Part shown: piece after piece, positions 28,923-38,912 of the stretch
Position numbering within the stretch: the stretch's first letter is position 1
Layout of the letters: the number at the start of each line of letters is the position of its first letter
Notes under the pieces: generated by a model
What the model saw: the letters and a program-made list of their open reading frames with translations, nothing else
What the model was told of the DNA's origin: nothing
The model's database searches: none
Assembly: GCF_000735435.1 (NCBI RefSeq)
Contig: NZ_JMPP01000014.1
Location: 186,001-250,000, forward strand
Source: Klebsiella planticola ATCC 33531
Lineage (GTDB): Bacteria; Pseudomonadota; Gammaproteobacteria; Enterobacterales; Enterobacteriaceae
Length of the DNA: 64,000 bases
Direction: 5' to 3'
Position numbers and translations under genes: made by a program

Positions 28923-30311
28923 ATGACTACCGATATTCGTGCGCTTTACACCCGGCTTCCGGCCACCGACCGTTTGCTTCGCGACCCCGCTTTTTCTGCT
29001 GTGCTGGCCCGCTATGGTCATGCTCAGGTGGTGACGCTGCTGCGCCAGATGCTGGAGGAGGCGCGGGAATACATTCGTCAGCAGCAGGCGCTGCCGGGCT
29101 GGTGCGATGACTGGCCGCAGGAAACCGGGCGACGGCTGGCGCAAACATTGCAAAGCGCGCTGCGCCCGGTGTTCAATCTCACCGGCACGGTGCTGCATAC
29201 CAACCTGGGGCGCGCAATCCAGGCAGAAACGGCGGTTGATGCCGTCGCCCAGGCGATGCGTGCGCCGGTCACGCTGGAGTACAGCCTGGATGATGCCGGA
29301 CGCGGCCACCGCGATCGGGCGCTGGCGGAACTGCTGTGCCGCATCACCGGTGCAGAAGATGCCTGTATCGTCAACAATAACGCCGCGGCGGTGCTGCTGA
29401 TGCTGGCGGCCACCGCCGGCGGTAAAGAGGTGGTGCTCTCGCGCGGCGAGCTGGTGGAGATCGGCGGAGCATTCCGTATTCCCGATGTGATGCGCCAGGC
29501 GGGTTGTATCCTGCATGAAGTTGGTACCACCAACCGCACCCATGCGAAAGATTATCGCCAGGCCGTGAATGACAATACCGGGCTATTGATGAAGGTCCAT
29601 ACCAGCAATTACAGCATCGAGGGCTTCACGGCGGCCGTCGATGAAGCCGAGCTGGCGATGATTGGCCGCGAAACGGGTATTCCGGTGGTGGCGGATTTGG
29701 GCAGCGGTTCGCTGGTTGATTTGAGCCAGTATGGCCTGCCGAAAGAGCCGATGCCGCAGGAGATGATCGCGGCGGGCGTCAGTCTGGTGAGCTTCTCCGG
29801 CGATAAGCTGCTGGGCGGCCCGCAGGCGGGGATTATCGTTGGTGAGAAGGCGATGATTGCCCGTCTGCAGCAGCACCCGCTTAAGCGCGCGCTGCGGGCG
29901 GATAAAATGACCCTTGCCGCGCTGGAAGCCACTCTGCGGCTCTATCTGCATCCGGAAACGCTGGCCGATCGGCTGCCCACGCTACGCCTGCTGATCCGCA
30001 CGGCGGAGGCGATTCAGGCACAGGCGCTGCGCCTGCAGCCATTGCTGGCCGCGCATTACGCGCAGTTTGAGGTGCGGGTGGAGCCCTGTCAGTCGCAAAT
30101 TGGCAGCGGTTCGCTACCGGTGGACCGTCTGCCTGGGGCGGCGCTGACCTTTACGCCGCGCGATGGTCGAGGCAGTCAGCTGGAGGCGCTGGCGGCCCGT
30201 TGGCGTGGGCTGACGATCCCGGTGATCGGACGGATTTACGATGGGCGTCTGTGGCTGGACTTGCGCTGTCTTGAAGATGAACCCCGGTTTATGGAGATGT
30301 TATTACAATGA
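28923..30311 (+). CDS. selA: L-seryl-tRNA(Sec) selenium transferase
   Basis: 462 residues. A PLP enzyme that converts Ser-tRNA(Sec) to Sec-tRNA(Sec) using selenophosphate. The PLP lysine lies in [15 protein letters not shown], and the [13 protein letters not shown] and [11 protein letters not shown] segments are characteristic. The start at 28923 (MTTDIRALY) matches E. coli; the Shine-Dalgarno is weak (AGGT). The stop overlaps the selB ATG (ATGA). No selenoprotein gene is in the window, so the pair serves genes elsewhere, such as formate dehydrogenases. Confidence 0.97.
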   Translation: MTTDIRALYTRLPATDRLLRDPAFSAVLARYGHAQVVTLLRQMLEEAREYIRQQQALPGWCDDWPQETGRRLAQTLQSALRPVFNLTGTVLHTNLGRAIQAETAVDAVAQAMRAPVTLEYSLDDAGRGHRDRALAELLCRITGAEDACIVNNNAAAVLLMLAATAGGKEVVLSRGELVEIGGAFRIPDVMRQAGCILHEVGTTNRTHAKDYRQAVNDNTGLLMKVHTSNYSIEGFTAAVDEAELAMIGRETGIPVVADLGSGSLVDLSQYGLPKEPMPQEMIAAGVSLVSFSGDKLLGGPQAGIIVGEKAMIARLQQHPLKRALRADKMTLAALEATLRLYLHPETLADRLPTLRLLIRTAEAIQAQALRLQPLLAAHYAQFEVRVEPCQSQIGSGSLPVDRLPGAALTFTPRDGRGSQLEALAARWRGLTIPVIGRIYDGRLWLDLRCLEDEPRFMEMLLQ

Positions 30312-32146
30312 TTATTGCCACTGCCGGACATGTTGACCACGGCAAAACGACGCTGCTGCAGGCGATCACCGGCGTTAATGCCGACCGTCTGCCGGAAGAG
30401 AAATCACGCGGGATGACGATCGATCTGGGGTACGCCTACTGGCCACAGCCCGACGGTCGCGTGCTGGGGTTTATCGATGTGCCTGGCCACGAAAAGTTTT
30501 TGTCTAACATGCTGGCGGGGGTGGGCGGTATTGACCACGCGCTGCTGGTGGTGGCCTGCGATGATGGCGTGATGGCGCAGACCCGCGAGCATCTGGCCAT
30601 CCTGCAGCTGACGGGAAAGCCGTCGCTGACGGTGGCGTTGACTAAGGCCGATCGCGTTGATGGGGCGCGCGTGAGCGAGGTGCGTGCCGAGGTGGCCGCG
30701 GTGCTGGCCGAATTTGGCTTTACCCACGCCACGCTGTTTGCCACGGCGGCGACGGAAAACCGGGGGGTCGACGAGCTACGCGCGCATCTGCGCCAGCTGC
30801 CTGAACGCACCCACCCACAGCATCAGCGTTTTCGCCTGGCTATCGATCGCGCCTTCACCGTAAAAGGAGCGGGCCTGGTGGTGACCGGCACCGCGCTCAG
30901 CGGCGAGGTCAACGTCGGCGATACGCTATGGCTGACCGGGGTGGATAAGCCGATGCGCGTGCGCGGGCTGCATGCGCAAAACCAGCCGGTCGACCGGGCG
31001 CGGGCCGGTCAGCGAATTGCGCTGAACATTGTCGGCGATGCGCAGAAAGAGGCGCTCAATCGCGGCGACTGGCTGCTGTCCGTTCAGCCTCCCGAAGCGT
31101 CCGGGCGGGTGATTGTTGAACTACAGTGCCATACGCCGTTGACGCAATGGCAGTCTTTGCATATCCATCATGCCGCCAGCCATATTACCGGACGCGTCTC
31201 GCTGCTGGAGGGGAATCTCGCCGAACTGGTACTCGATACTCCGCTGTGGCTGGCAGATAACGACCGCCTGGTGCTGCGCGATATCTCCGCCCGCGTTACC
31301 CTGGCGGGTGCCCGCGTGGTGACGCTAAATCCGCCGCGGCGCGGCAAACGGAAAGCGGAATATCTGCAGTGGCTCCATGCGCTAGCGGCGGCTGCGGATG
31401 ATGCCCAGGCGCTGGAGACGCACCTGCAGCGCGACGCGGTACGTCTGGATGAATTTGCCTGGGCCCGTCAGCTGAACGAAAATGGCCTGGCGGCGCTGAC
31501 CCGCAACGCCGGCTATCTGCAGGCCGGTTATAACCTGCTCAGCCCTGCGCTGGCGGCGCGCTGGCAGACAAAACTCCTTGATGCGCTGGCGCGCTATCAC
31601 GATCAGCATCGCGACGAGCCTGGACCGGGCCGCGAACGTCTGCGGCGTATTGCGCTGCCGATGGAGGACGAAGCGCTGGTACTGCTGCTGATTGAGCAGA
31701 TGCGCGCCAGTGGGACTATCGACAGCCATCACGGATGGTTGCATCTGCCGGAACACAAAGCGGGCTTTACCGAGGAGCAGCAGGCCATCTGGCTACGGGT
31801 TGCCGACCTGTTTGCCGATGAGCCATGGTGGGTGCGCGACCTGGCGAAAGAGGCGGGCGTTGAAGAGGCGCTGATGCGCGCGGTGCTGCGTCAGGCGGCG
31901 CAGCAGGGCATGATTACCGCGATCGTCAAAGATCGTTATTATCGCAACGATCGGATCGTGGCCTTTGCCAGAATGATCCGCGAGTTGGATCAGCTACGCG
32001 GTTCAACCTGCGCGGCAGATTTCCGCGATACGCTGAACGTCGGGCGTAAACTGGCGATTCAAATTCTTGAATATTTCGACCGGATTGGCTTTACCCGCCG
32101 TCGTGGTAATGACCATATTCTGCGCGATAAAGCCTTGTTTCTTTAA
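30308..32146 (+). CDS. selB: Selenocysteine-specific elongation factor
   Basis: 612 residues (E. coli 614). An EF-Tu-like GTPase that delivers Sec-tRNA(Sec) to UGA codons marked by a SECIS hairpin. The G1 motif is GHVDHGKTT, followed by [10 protein letters not shown] (switch I), DVPGHEKFL and TKAD. After the EF-Tu-like beta domains, the C-terminal half (from about residue 370) consists of winged-helix domains that bind SECIS RNA. It is translationally coupled to selA. Confidence 0.97.
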   Translation: MIIATAGHVDHGKTTLLQAITGVNADRLPEEKSRGMTIDLGYAYWPQPDGRVLGFIDVPGHEKFLSNMLAGVGGIDHALLVVACDDGVMAQTREHLAILQLTGKPSLTVALTKADRVDGARVSEVRAEVAAVLAEFGFTHATLFATAATENRGVDELRAHLRQLPERTHPQHQRFRLAIDRAFTVKGAGLVVTGTALSGEVNVGDTLWLTGVDKPMRVRGLHAQNQPVDRARAGQRIALNIVGDAQKEALNRGDWLLSVQPPEASGRVIVELQCHTPLTQWQSLHIHHAASHITGRVSLLEGNLAELVLDTPLWLADNDRLVLRDISARVTLAGARVVTLNPPRRGKRKAEYLQWLHALAAAADDAQALETHLQRDAVRLDEFAWARQLNENGLAALTRNAGYLQAGYNLLSPALAARWQTKLLDALARYHDQHRDEPGPGRERLRRIALPMEDEALVLLLIEQMRASGTIDSHHGWLHLPEHKAGFTEEQQAIWLRVADLFADEPWWVRDLAKEAGVEEALMRAVLRQAAQQGMITAIVKDRYYRNDRIVAFARMIRELDQLRGSTCAADFRDTLNVGRKLAIQILEYFDRIGFTRRRGNDHILRDKALFL

Positions 32147-32158
32147 GTCTTTTCAGGC

Positions 32159-32185
32159 GACCGGGCCAGCCTGCGCTGCCCGGTC
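32159..32185. terminator. Hairpin between convergent selB and the GH127 gene
   Basis: A perfect 8-bp stem GACCGGGC/GCCCGGTC with an 11-nt loop lies 12 bp after the selB stop and about 60 bp before the convergent GH127 stop. It has no T-run and looks REP-like. Confidence 0.5.
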
Positions 32186-32248
32186 AGCGTAGCGCCGGCG
32201 CGGATGTTTAGGTTGAACTCCCTCGGGGCGCGGCACTACCTCCCGCGT

Positions 32249-34210
32249 TTATTCGTCCGTTTCTTTCACCCAGATGCGCATTTCTCCTTCGCCGCGATTC
32301 GCCCAGCTAAACCACGGAACAAAGGTTAAGGTCTGCGGCTGGCGCGTGGCCGGCGTGTGGTCATAACTCCACAGCGCCTGGCTTTGCGCATTCTCCGCCG
32401 TTTGCTTATAACCCGGCGCCTGAAGAAGCACCTTATGCGCAAACATACCTTTTCCTGCAAAAGCGCTGAACCGGGCGTTTCGCGGCAGCTGCAGGTTATG
32501 CAACTGTTCGCCGTTGTCCGCCTGTTCCAGACAATAGACCAATGGACCTCGCTGTACGGCGACCTGGCCGGCCTGATGGCGCACCAGCGGATTACCGTAG
32601 ACGCGGCGCACCGGCATCGGTAGCGTTAGCAGCAGAGTGTCGCCTTCCTGCCAGCGATGGTGGATGTGCAGATAGCCTTTGCGGACATCCCGTGAAACCG
32701 CCACGCCGTTCAGCGTCACCTGCGGGTTATCGCACCAGTCTGGCAGGCGCAGCGCGAGGGTATGCTTGACCGGCATGGAGGAGTCAATGGTGATTTTTAC
32801 CTGCTCCTGCCACGGATAGTTGCCGCTGATGCACAGCCGCAATGTCTTATCGCCCACCGGGATCTCTGCATGGTTGCCGATATACAGATTGATATAGAGC
32901 GCCTCTGCATGCGGCGTGTAGATGTAGTGTCCCAGCGACGTGAGTACGCGGGCGATATTCGGCGGGCAGCAGGCGCAGCCGAACCAGCGCTGACGAACGG
33001 GCTTCACGTGGTCGTAAATATGGTTAAATTTCAATGATTTTGGGTGGACCTCCAGCGGATTGACGTAGAAAAAGTGCTTACCGTCCAGCGCCATTCCGCC
33101 CAGCACGGTGTTATACAGCGCGCGCTCCATTACGTCGGCATACTGACTGTCGGCTTCCATCTCCAGCATCCGGCGGGCAAACATCATCAGGCCAATGGAG
33201 GCGCAGCTTTCGGCATACACCGTATCGTTTGGCAGGTCGTAGTCGCTGCTGAAGGCCTCTCCGCTGCTCTGCGAACCGATGCCGCCGGTGATATACAGCT
33301 GGCGCCGGGCCATGTTCTGCCACAGCCGCAGGCAGTCCCGGCGCTTGCCCTCGTCCTGGCTTAAACGGGCGAGATGGGCAACGCCGGTCATCAGGTAGAC
33401 AAAGCGCACCGCATGACCGATGGCGACAGGCTGTTCAGCGATCGGTTGGTGCGCCTGGCTATAGGGCTTATCCATCACCATCCATGCCGGGCCGTAGGTA
33501 TTCCAGTAGGAGGTTTTGCCGCGCTTTTCATATTCGATATCGTAAAAATGCGGCTGTGTTCCGCGCTCCTCAACGAAATAGTTCGTCAACGCCAGGTAGC
33601 GAGGTTGCTGGGTGACGTCATACAGGCGCATCAATGCCAGCTCAATTTCCGGGTGCCCGGGATAGCCGTGTAGCTGATGTTCTCCGGGGCCAAACACGCT
33701 GTCGATATGGTCCGCCAGGCGACAGACCACCTCCAGCAGGCGGCGTTTGCCGGTGGCCTGGAAGAAGGCGACGCCAGCTTCAATCATGTGCCCGGCACAG
33801 TAAAGCTCGTGGCACTCGGCGAGATTCGTCCAGCGTTGCGCTGGAGCTTTGACCGTGAAGTAGGTATTCAGGTAGCCATCTTCACACTGGGCGTCAGCCA
33901 CCAGTTCAATCACTTCATCAGCGGTCTTTTCCAGCTCGCTATCTGGCTTCTGGCACAGCGACCAGGCGACGGCTTCCAGCCATTTCGCCACGTCACTGTC
34001 CTGAAAAACCATACCGTAAAATTCGCCTTGCTGACGCCCGGCGGCGATACGGAAGTTTTCTATCGCATGGCTCGGATCGGCCTCGTCGATGCGGTCGTTA
34101 AGCGCATCCCACTGGTAGGGGATCACCACATCGCGCACCAGCTGCTGGTACTGACCGAGGAATGGATCGGTGATTTTCAGTTTGTGCAGATCGACTTCCA
34201 TAACAGACAT
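32249..34210 (-). CDS. GH127 beta-L-arabinofuranosidase
   Basis: 653 residues, the size of the HypBA1 family. These enzymes release L-arabinofuranose from beta-linked arabino-oligosaccharides using a zinc-held cysteine nucleophile. The active-site set is in place: Glu318 (GEAF, general acid position), Glu334 and Cys336 (YAESCAS), and Cys414-Cys415 (CACCPPN); spacing matches Glu322, Glu338, Cys340, Cys417 and Cys418 of the bifidobacterial enzyme. There is no signal peptide, so it acts in the cytoplasm on imported sugars. AAGGAG lies 6 bp before the ATG. It is 10 bp downstream of a GPH symporter gene, which probably brings in the substrate. Not part of the E. coli K-12 locus. Confidence 0.9.
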   Translation of the reverse strand: MSVMEVDLHKLKITDPFLGQYQQLVRDVVIPYQWDALNDRIDEADPSHAIENFRIAAGRQQGEFYGMVFQDSDVAKWLEAVAWSLCQKPDSELEKTADEVIELVADAQCEDGYLNTYFTVKAPAQRWTNLAECHELYCAGHMIEAGVAFFQATGKRRLLEVVCRLADHIDSVFGPGEHQLHGYPGHPEIELALMRLYDVTQQPRYLALTNYFVEERGTQPHFYDIEYEKRGKTSYWNTYGPAWMVMDKPYSQAHQPIAEQPVAIGHAVRFVYLMTGVAHLARLSQDEGKRRDCLRLWQNMARRQLYITGGIGSQSSGEAFSSDYDLPNDTVYAESCASIGLMMFARRMLEMEADSQYADVMERALYNTVLGGMALDGKHFFYVNPLEVHPKSLKFNHIYDHVKPVRQRWFGCACCPPNIARVLTSLGHYIYTPHAEALYINLYIGNHAEIPVGDKTLRLCISGNYPWQEQVKITIDSSMPVKHTLALRLPDWCDNPQVTLNGVAVSRDVRKGYLHIHHRWQEGDTLLLTLPMPVRRVYGNPLVRHQAGQVAVQRGPLVYCLEQADNGEQLHNLQLPRNARFSAFAGKGMFAHKVLLQAPGYKQTAENAQSQALWSYDHTPATRQPQTLTFVPWFSWANRGEGEMRIWVKETDE

Positions 34211-34220
34211 GACGGACTCC

Positions 34221-35621
34221 TTAGGGCTGAACGTGGCGCGTGCGCAGGTCGCTGGCAATGCGCGCCATCATCGGATTATTGAGTTTGCAGGCGCGGATCG
34301 CGAAGGCGAGCAGCAGATGGAAAAGTGCGGGCAGCAGGGTTTCCATTGTGGTGATACCGGCCAGCGATGATGCCGTCTGATTATCGGCGCCCGGCTGATA
34401 GGCCACGTAAATAAACACGAGGCTGATGATGCCGGCGCTGGAGGCCCATGCCAGCTTGATGAAGAACAGGTTAAAGGCGAAGTTCATGCCGGAAGAGCGC
34501 ACGCCGGTCTTCCATTCGCCGTAGTCATCGGAGAAGGCCATCAGCGAGAAGTGCAGCGGCAAAGTGAAGCCGAGAATAATACCGTTGCTGAGGATCACTC
34601 CCAGCCACAGGGTCTGGTAGGCCGGGCCGGTGGGTAAAAACCACATCACGACGGCAAGCGCCGCTAACACCAGGTTGGTGTAGTAGTAGAGGGTGACGGT
34701 ATCAAAACGGCGGGATAACAGGTTGATGATGACGGCGCCGAAAATAGAGGCAAAGGTCACCATAGTGAAAAACAGGGAGGTATAGCCAGTTGAACCGCCA
34801 AGGACGTAGGTGATGAAGTACATGTAGCCGCCGCCACGGATATTAAAAACATTGATCAGCAGGAATGACATCACCAGCATCAACAGCAGCTGGTCGTTTC
34901 TGCGCAGCCCGGCAATATGTTCGCGCAGGGTAAATTTGCCCATCACATCCAGTGAGACACGTTCGCGAACCCAGAAGAAACAGCACAGGAACATCACCAC
35001 CGCAATGGCACAGAGTACGCCAACGCCATACTGATAGCCCTGAGCGGTATTTCCCTGACCCAGCGCTTTTACCAGCCACGGCAGCCCGACGGAGACCAAA
35101 AAACCCGCTACGCCGCACAGGACAAAGCGCCAGGCCTGGCACGAGATAACCTCGCTATGGCGAGTGGTCATGGTGTTGATCAGCGCGCAGTACGGCACGT
35201 TAATCGCGGTGTAGCTCATCGACAGCAGCAGATAGGTGCCGAATGCCCAGGCGATTTTTACCCCCATGCTGGCATCAGGTACGGTAAACGTCAGTACGCC
35301 GATGATGCCGATCGGCACGGCAATCCACAGCTGCCAGGGACGAAAACGTCCCCAGCGACTTTGGGTGCGGTCGGCCAGAACGCCCATGATCGGGTCGGAA
35401 ATGGCGTCAAAAACGCGCAGCGCGAGGAACAGCGTTCCGACCAATGCGGGCGTCAACCCAAAAACATCGGTATAGAAAAACGTGAGAAAGTTCATTATCA
35501 GGCAGGTAATGACCGTCCCGCCGGCATCGCCCAGTCCGTAACCTATTTTTTCACGGAGGGATAATTTTTCGTTTTGTGCACGCAGTGCCAAATCGTTGGT
35601 CGTAATCGGAGCCGAAGTCAT
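34221..35621 (-). CDS. GPH-family sugar:cation symporter
   Basis: 466 residues with 12 predicted membrane helices, of the glycoside-pentoside-hexuronide:cation symporter family (MelB, YicJ, XynP). The family N-terminus [13 protein letters not shown] is present, and the cation-site region shows [15 protein letters not shown]. Its partner GH127 suggests a beta-L-arabinofuranoside or related oligosaccharide as substrate; this is inference. It is the first gene of the two-gene unit and diverges from the AraC-type regulator. Confidence 0.88.
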   Translation of the reverse strand: MTSAPITTNDLALRAQNEKLSLREKIGYGLGDAGGTVITCLIMNFLTFFYTDVFGLTPALVGTLFLALRVFDAISDPIMGVLADRTQSRWGRFRPWQLWIAVPIGIIGVLTFTVPDASMGVKIAWAFGTYLLLSMSYTAINVPYCALINTMTTRHSEVISCQAWRFVLCGVAGFLVSVGLPWLVKALGQGNTAQGYQYGVGVLCAIAVVMFLCCFFWVRERVSLDVMGKFTLREHIAGLRRNDQLLLMLVMSFLLINVFNIRGGGYMYFITYVLGGSTGYTSLFFTMVTFASIFGAVIINLLSRRFDTVTLYYYTNLVLAALAVVMWFLPTGPAYQTLWLGVILSNGIILGFTLPLHFSLMAFSDDYGEWKTGVRSSGMNFAFNLFFIKLAWASSAGIISLVFIYVAYQPGADNQTASSLAGITTMETLLPALFHLLLAFAIRACKLNNPMMARIASDLRTRHVQP

Positions 35622-35872
35622 AAATAACTCCCGGAGATGATATGCGGAAAATAACCCACTTAATCGCGGGTTTTATTGTGTAATTTGCAAAGTACGGTAT
35701 TTATTCTGCACGAAATACAGGTACCAACAAGGGAAGGGAAAAGTATAAAAAGATGACGATTCCGACTTCATCGTAAAAGTGTGATTTCGATCCGATATGA
35801 TGCGCTTTTATCGTTAATAATCAGATATAAACAGAGTTATAAGTGGCGCAAAAAGCGAGAAATTGAATATCT
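35622..35872. promoter_or_regulatory. Divergent control region, GPH symporter/AraC regulator
   Basis: This 251-bp AT-rich stretch should hold both promoters. One possible CRP site, TGTGATTTCGATCCGA at 35780-35795, has a perfect left half and a poor right half. No regulator site of known type was recognised. Confidence 0.35.
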
Positions 35873-36688
35873 ATGCTTGAATTATCCATGTCTCTTCCGA
35901 TTAAAGTACAAAATGGCGGGTTATTTATTTCCCGGGGTATTGGTAGCCATCCGGCGCGACGGCTTCTTTCCTGGGAGCTCATTTTTGTCGAAAAAGGGAT
36001 ATTAACGATTCGCGAAGAAAATCAAATATTCAGGGTGAATGCCGGAGAAAGTTTACTGCTTTGGCCGCAGCGTTCACATGTCGGTATTGACCCGTTCCCG
36101 GCGGATTTAAAATTCTACTGGTTGCATTTTGAAGTGATGCCGGATGAGGGCGATTTGACTCCCAAAGCGCCGCTGTCTATCCCACAGCACTCCCGGGTGA
36201 GTGAGCCGCAGTATATTATTTCTCTGTTCAGGCAATTCTTGCGTGAGCAGGAAAATATCCACCGTAGCACGGCACTGGAATTGATTCTGCTGCTCATTCT
36301 GCAACAAATCTCGGCAGCCGCAAGCGAGCAGACAACGGATAGTCCCGGGAATGCGCTGGCGTGGAAAGCGCAGCAAATCATTCATACCCGGTTTCATTTA
36401 CCGGTTTCCGCTTCAACCTTAGCGAAAGAGCTGCACTGTAACGCCGATTATCTGGGACGCGTTTATCGTCATGTTTTTCGGCTGACGCTCACTGAAGCGC
36501 TGCACCGCCAACGGGTGAGGGCCGCGGAAAAGTTGCTCATCAGCGACTCCTTGTCGCTGACCGAAGTGGCAATGAAATGCGGCTTCAATGACGTCGGCTA
36601 TTTCCGCAAAATTTTCCGTAAACATACCAGCCTGACGCCGGCGGCGTGGAAGCGTCGTTACTGTAAGGAGCATATTAACTCGGCGTAG
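35873..36688 (+). CDS. AraC-family transcriptional regulator
   Basis: 271 residues. The N-terminal part (about 10-110) is an AraC-type cupin domain (VEKGILTIREENQIFRVNAGE, then LLWPQRSHVGI). The C-terminal part has two HTH motifs, with LAKELHCNADYLGRVYRHVF and the signature SLTEVAMKCGFNDVGYFRKIF. Cupin-domain AraC proteins usually sense a sugar. Divergent transcription makes it the likely activator of the GPH symporter and GH127 genes. The start is uncertain: neither 35873 nor 35888 has a clear ribosome site. Confidence 0.88.
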   Translation: MLELSMSLPIKVQNGGLFISRGIGSHPARRLLSWELIFVEKGILTIREENQIFRVNAGESLLLWPQRSHVGIDPFPADLKFYWLHFEVMPDEGDLTPKAPLSIPQHSRVSEPQYIISLFRQFLREQENIHRSTALELILLLILQQISAAASEQTTDSPGNALAWKAQQIIHTRFHLPVSASTLAKELHCNADYLGRVYRHVFRLTLTEALHRQRVRAAEKLLISDSLSLTEVAMKCGFNDVGYFRKIFRKHTSLTPAAWKRRYCKEHINSA

Positions 36689-36887
36689 GCGAGGCATCCC
36701 CCAGACGGGAAGCGTCTTTGCCATACGCGCTATCTTTTCCCGTCGTCATTGCTTACGGCAGGAAGACTCAGGCAAATGACTAAAATTCCCCGGCGAGAGG
36801 TAAAAAAAGGGCTGATTCCATTCAGGATCAAGGCGCGGGGACCGCGTTTTCTGGCACGCTGCTTTTTTATCCTCAATGGAGCAGCGG

Positions 36888-37376
36888 ATGAACCGTTTTA
36901 TCATCGCGGATGCACAAAAATGTATTGGCTGCCGGACCTGTGAAGTGGCCTGCGTGGTCTCGCATCAGCACGATCAAAGCTGTACCACGGTTTCTGCGCC
37001 GCAGTTTGCGCCCCGTATCCGGGTGGTGAAAAGTGACGAGCTGTCGACGGCCACGCTGTGTCGCCAGTGTGAAGATGCACCTTGTGCAAATGTCTGCCCG
37101 GTTGACGCCATTCAACGTGAAAATGCCGCCTGGTACGTTGACCAGCGTCGCTGTATCGGCTGTAAAAGCTGCATGGTCGCCTGCCCTTATGGCGCAATAA
37201 CCGTCATGTTGACCGGGGAGGGCGTGCAGGCGCTGAAATGCGATTTATGCCGCCATCGCGCGGAGGGACCTGCCTGTATTGCCGCGTGCCCGACTCAGGC
37301 GTTGCGCTGTCTGGAAGGTGCGGAGCTGGAGCGACTGAGCGCGCAGCGGCGTCGGCGAATGGCGTTGGCGATGTAG
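36888..37376 (+). CDS. ysaA: 4Fe-4S ferredoxin-like protein YsaA
   Basis: 162 residues (E. coli 157). Four cysteine clusters for four [4Fe-4S] centres are visible: CIGCRTCEVAC, CRQCEDAPCANVCP, CIGCKSCMVACP and CDLCRHR..CIAACP. This is the HycB/HydN/DmsB-type electron-transfer subunit architecture. It has no twin-arginine signal, so it is cytoplasmic. Its redox partner is unknown and no oxidoreductase is adjacent. The start at 36888 follows GGAG; an in-frame start at 36876 is less likely. Confidence 0.9.
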   Translation: MNRFIIADAQKCIGCRTCEVACVVSHQHDQSCTTVSAPQFAPRIRVVKSDELSTATLCRQCEDAPCANVCPVDAIQRENAAWYVDQRRCIGCKSCMVACPYGAITVMLTGEGVQALKCDLCRHRAEGPACIAACPTQALRCLEGAELERLSAQRRRRMALAM

Positions 37377-37387
37377 GCGTGCGAGAG

Positions 37388-37422
37388 GCCCGGATAGCGG
37401 CACCAATACGCCTTAGCCGGGC
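37388..37422. repeat. REP element between ysaA and avtA
   Basis: A classic enterobacterial REP: GCCCGGATAGCGG and ACGCC..AGCCGGGC arms form a stem-loop in the 3' region shared by the convergent genes. A related GC-rich inverted stretch follows to about 37450. Confidence 0.75.
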
Positions 37423-37481
37423 GATATGGCCCGCCGTCCGGCAGGCCATAAGAGGTCGGGGTTACGCTTTGTGAGCAGGCG

Positions 37482-38738
37482 TTACGCGTGCGCTTCGCCC
37501 CAGGCCCGCTCAACCTCTTCGGCGAGAATCTTCACGCCCGCTTCAATTTTCTCCGGGTCCGGTACGTAGTTCATGCGCATGCACTGGTGCGTGTGCGGCC
37601 AGGGTTTATCCAGCCCCGGGAAGAAGTAGTCGCCCGGCACCATCAATACGCCGCGTTTTTTCAGCCGCTGGTACAGCAGTTCGGTGGAGATCGGCAGATC
37701 TTTAAACCACAGCCAGAGGAAAATCGCCCCTTCAGGTTTATGAATCAGGCAGCGATCTTCCGGCAGATAGCGGCGAATAATGGCGATAGTTTCCTGTACG
37801 CGCTGGTAGTAGAACGGCTTGATGACCGTTTCTGACAGGCGCAGCAGGTCATGGCGTTTGATCATTTCGCACATCATCGCCGGACCCATTCCGCCGGGCG
37901 CAAGGCTGATAATCCCGTTCATGTTGCTGATGGCGGTAATGATTTTCTCATTGGCCACGATGATCCCGCAGCGACTGCCCGGCAGGCCCAGCTTGGACAG
38001 GCTCATACACAGTACAATATTCGGGTTCCAGAGCGGCCTGGCGTCGCTGAAAATAATTCCCGGGAAAGGCACGCCATACGCGTTATCAATCACCAGCGGA
38101 ACGCCGTGTTGGTGGGCCAGCGCATCCAGCTTGATCAGCTCTTCGTCAGTGATCACGTTACCGGTCGGGTTGGTCGGGCGAGAGACGCAAATCATCCCCG
38201 TCTCTTCCGTGACCTGCAGGTGTTCAAAATCGACGTGGTATTTAAACTGGCCTTCTGGCAGCAACTCAATATTCGGGCGGGTGGCGACAAACAGATCCTC
38301 TTCGAGACCCGAGTCGGCGTAGCCGATATATTCCGGCGTCAGCGGGAACAGGACTTTGCGGGTGGTGCCATCCGCACGGCGTCCGGCAAAGAGGTTAAAC
38401 AAGTAGAAAAATGCACTCTGACTGCCATTTGTTAGCGCAATATTCTGTGGTTCAATCTCCCAGCCCAGTTCTTCGCGCAGCATCTGCGCCAGCACGGTCA
38501 GAAGCTCGCTTTTTCCCTGCGGACCGTCGTAATTACAAAGCGCATCAAGGGCTTTGCCGTTGGCGAGCATGTCAGCCAGCAGGGTCTGGAAGTATTCGTT
38601 CATTTCCGGGATCTGCGCGGGATTACCGCCGCCCAGCATGATTGCGCCCGGAGTGCGCAGGCCGTCATTGAGGTCTTCCATCAAGCGGGTGATGCCTGAA
38701 TGACGGGTGAATTTGTCGCCGAAAAGTGAAAATGTCAT
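37482..38738 (-). CDS. avtA: Valine-pyruvate aminotransferase
   Basis: 418 residues (E. coli AvtA 417). A PLP aminotransferase that interconverts valine and pyruvate with alanine and 2-ketoisovalerate (alanine/valine balance). Fold type I features: NPTGNVITDEEL, the aromatic/Asp pocket DNAYGVPFPG, and the PLP lysine in CMSLSKLGLPGSRCG. It lies downstream of malS with a weak terminator between. Confidence 0.96.
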   Translation of the reverse strand: MTFSLFGDKFTRHSGITRLMEDLNDGLRTPGAIMLGGGNPAQIPEMNEYFQTLLADMLANGKALDALCNYDGPQGKSELLTVLAQMLREELGWEIEPQNIALTNGSQSAFFYLFNLFAGRRADGTTRKVLFPLTPEYIGYADSGLEEDLFVATRPNIELLPEGQFKYHVDFEHLQVTEETGMICVSRPTNPTGNVITDEELIKLDALAHQHGVPLVIDNAYGVPFPGIIFSDARPLWNPNIVLCMSLSKLGLPGSRCGIIVANEKIITAISNMNGIISLAPGGMGPAMMCEMIKRHDLLRLSETVIKPFYYQRVQETIAIIRRYLPEDRCLIHKPEGAIFLWLWFKDLPISTELLYQRLKKRGVLMVPGDYFFPGLDKPWPHTHQCMRMNYVPDPEKIEAGVKILAEEVERAWGEAHA

Positions 38739-38870
38739 TGCGGATAATCTATCGGTCTTCCTGGAAAGTGGGTAACCATAACGCCAGCTTCGATGCGGTG
38801 CAAATCGGCAGGAATGTCGAAGATTTCATTTTTATGCTGGATTATCGATAGATATTAGTTTTTTATTCTG

Positions 38871-38899
38871 TAAAGGCTCCCCGGGGAGACCGGAGAGCC
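38871..38899 (-). terminator. Terminator after malS
   Basis: On the minus strand GGCTCTCCGG pairs with CCGGGGAGCC (10 bp, one mismatch) and is followed by TTTA, 14 bp after the malS stop. The T-run is short. Confidence 0.5.
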
Positions 38900-38912
38900 A
38901 TCAGAAAAGGGG

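Noticed and set aside
36888-37376. YsaA as a possible selenoprotein or Tat substrate because of nearby selAB
   Set aside because: No in-frame TGA and no twin-arginine signal; the gene is a plain four-cluster ferredoxin.
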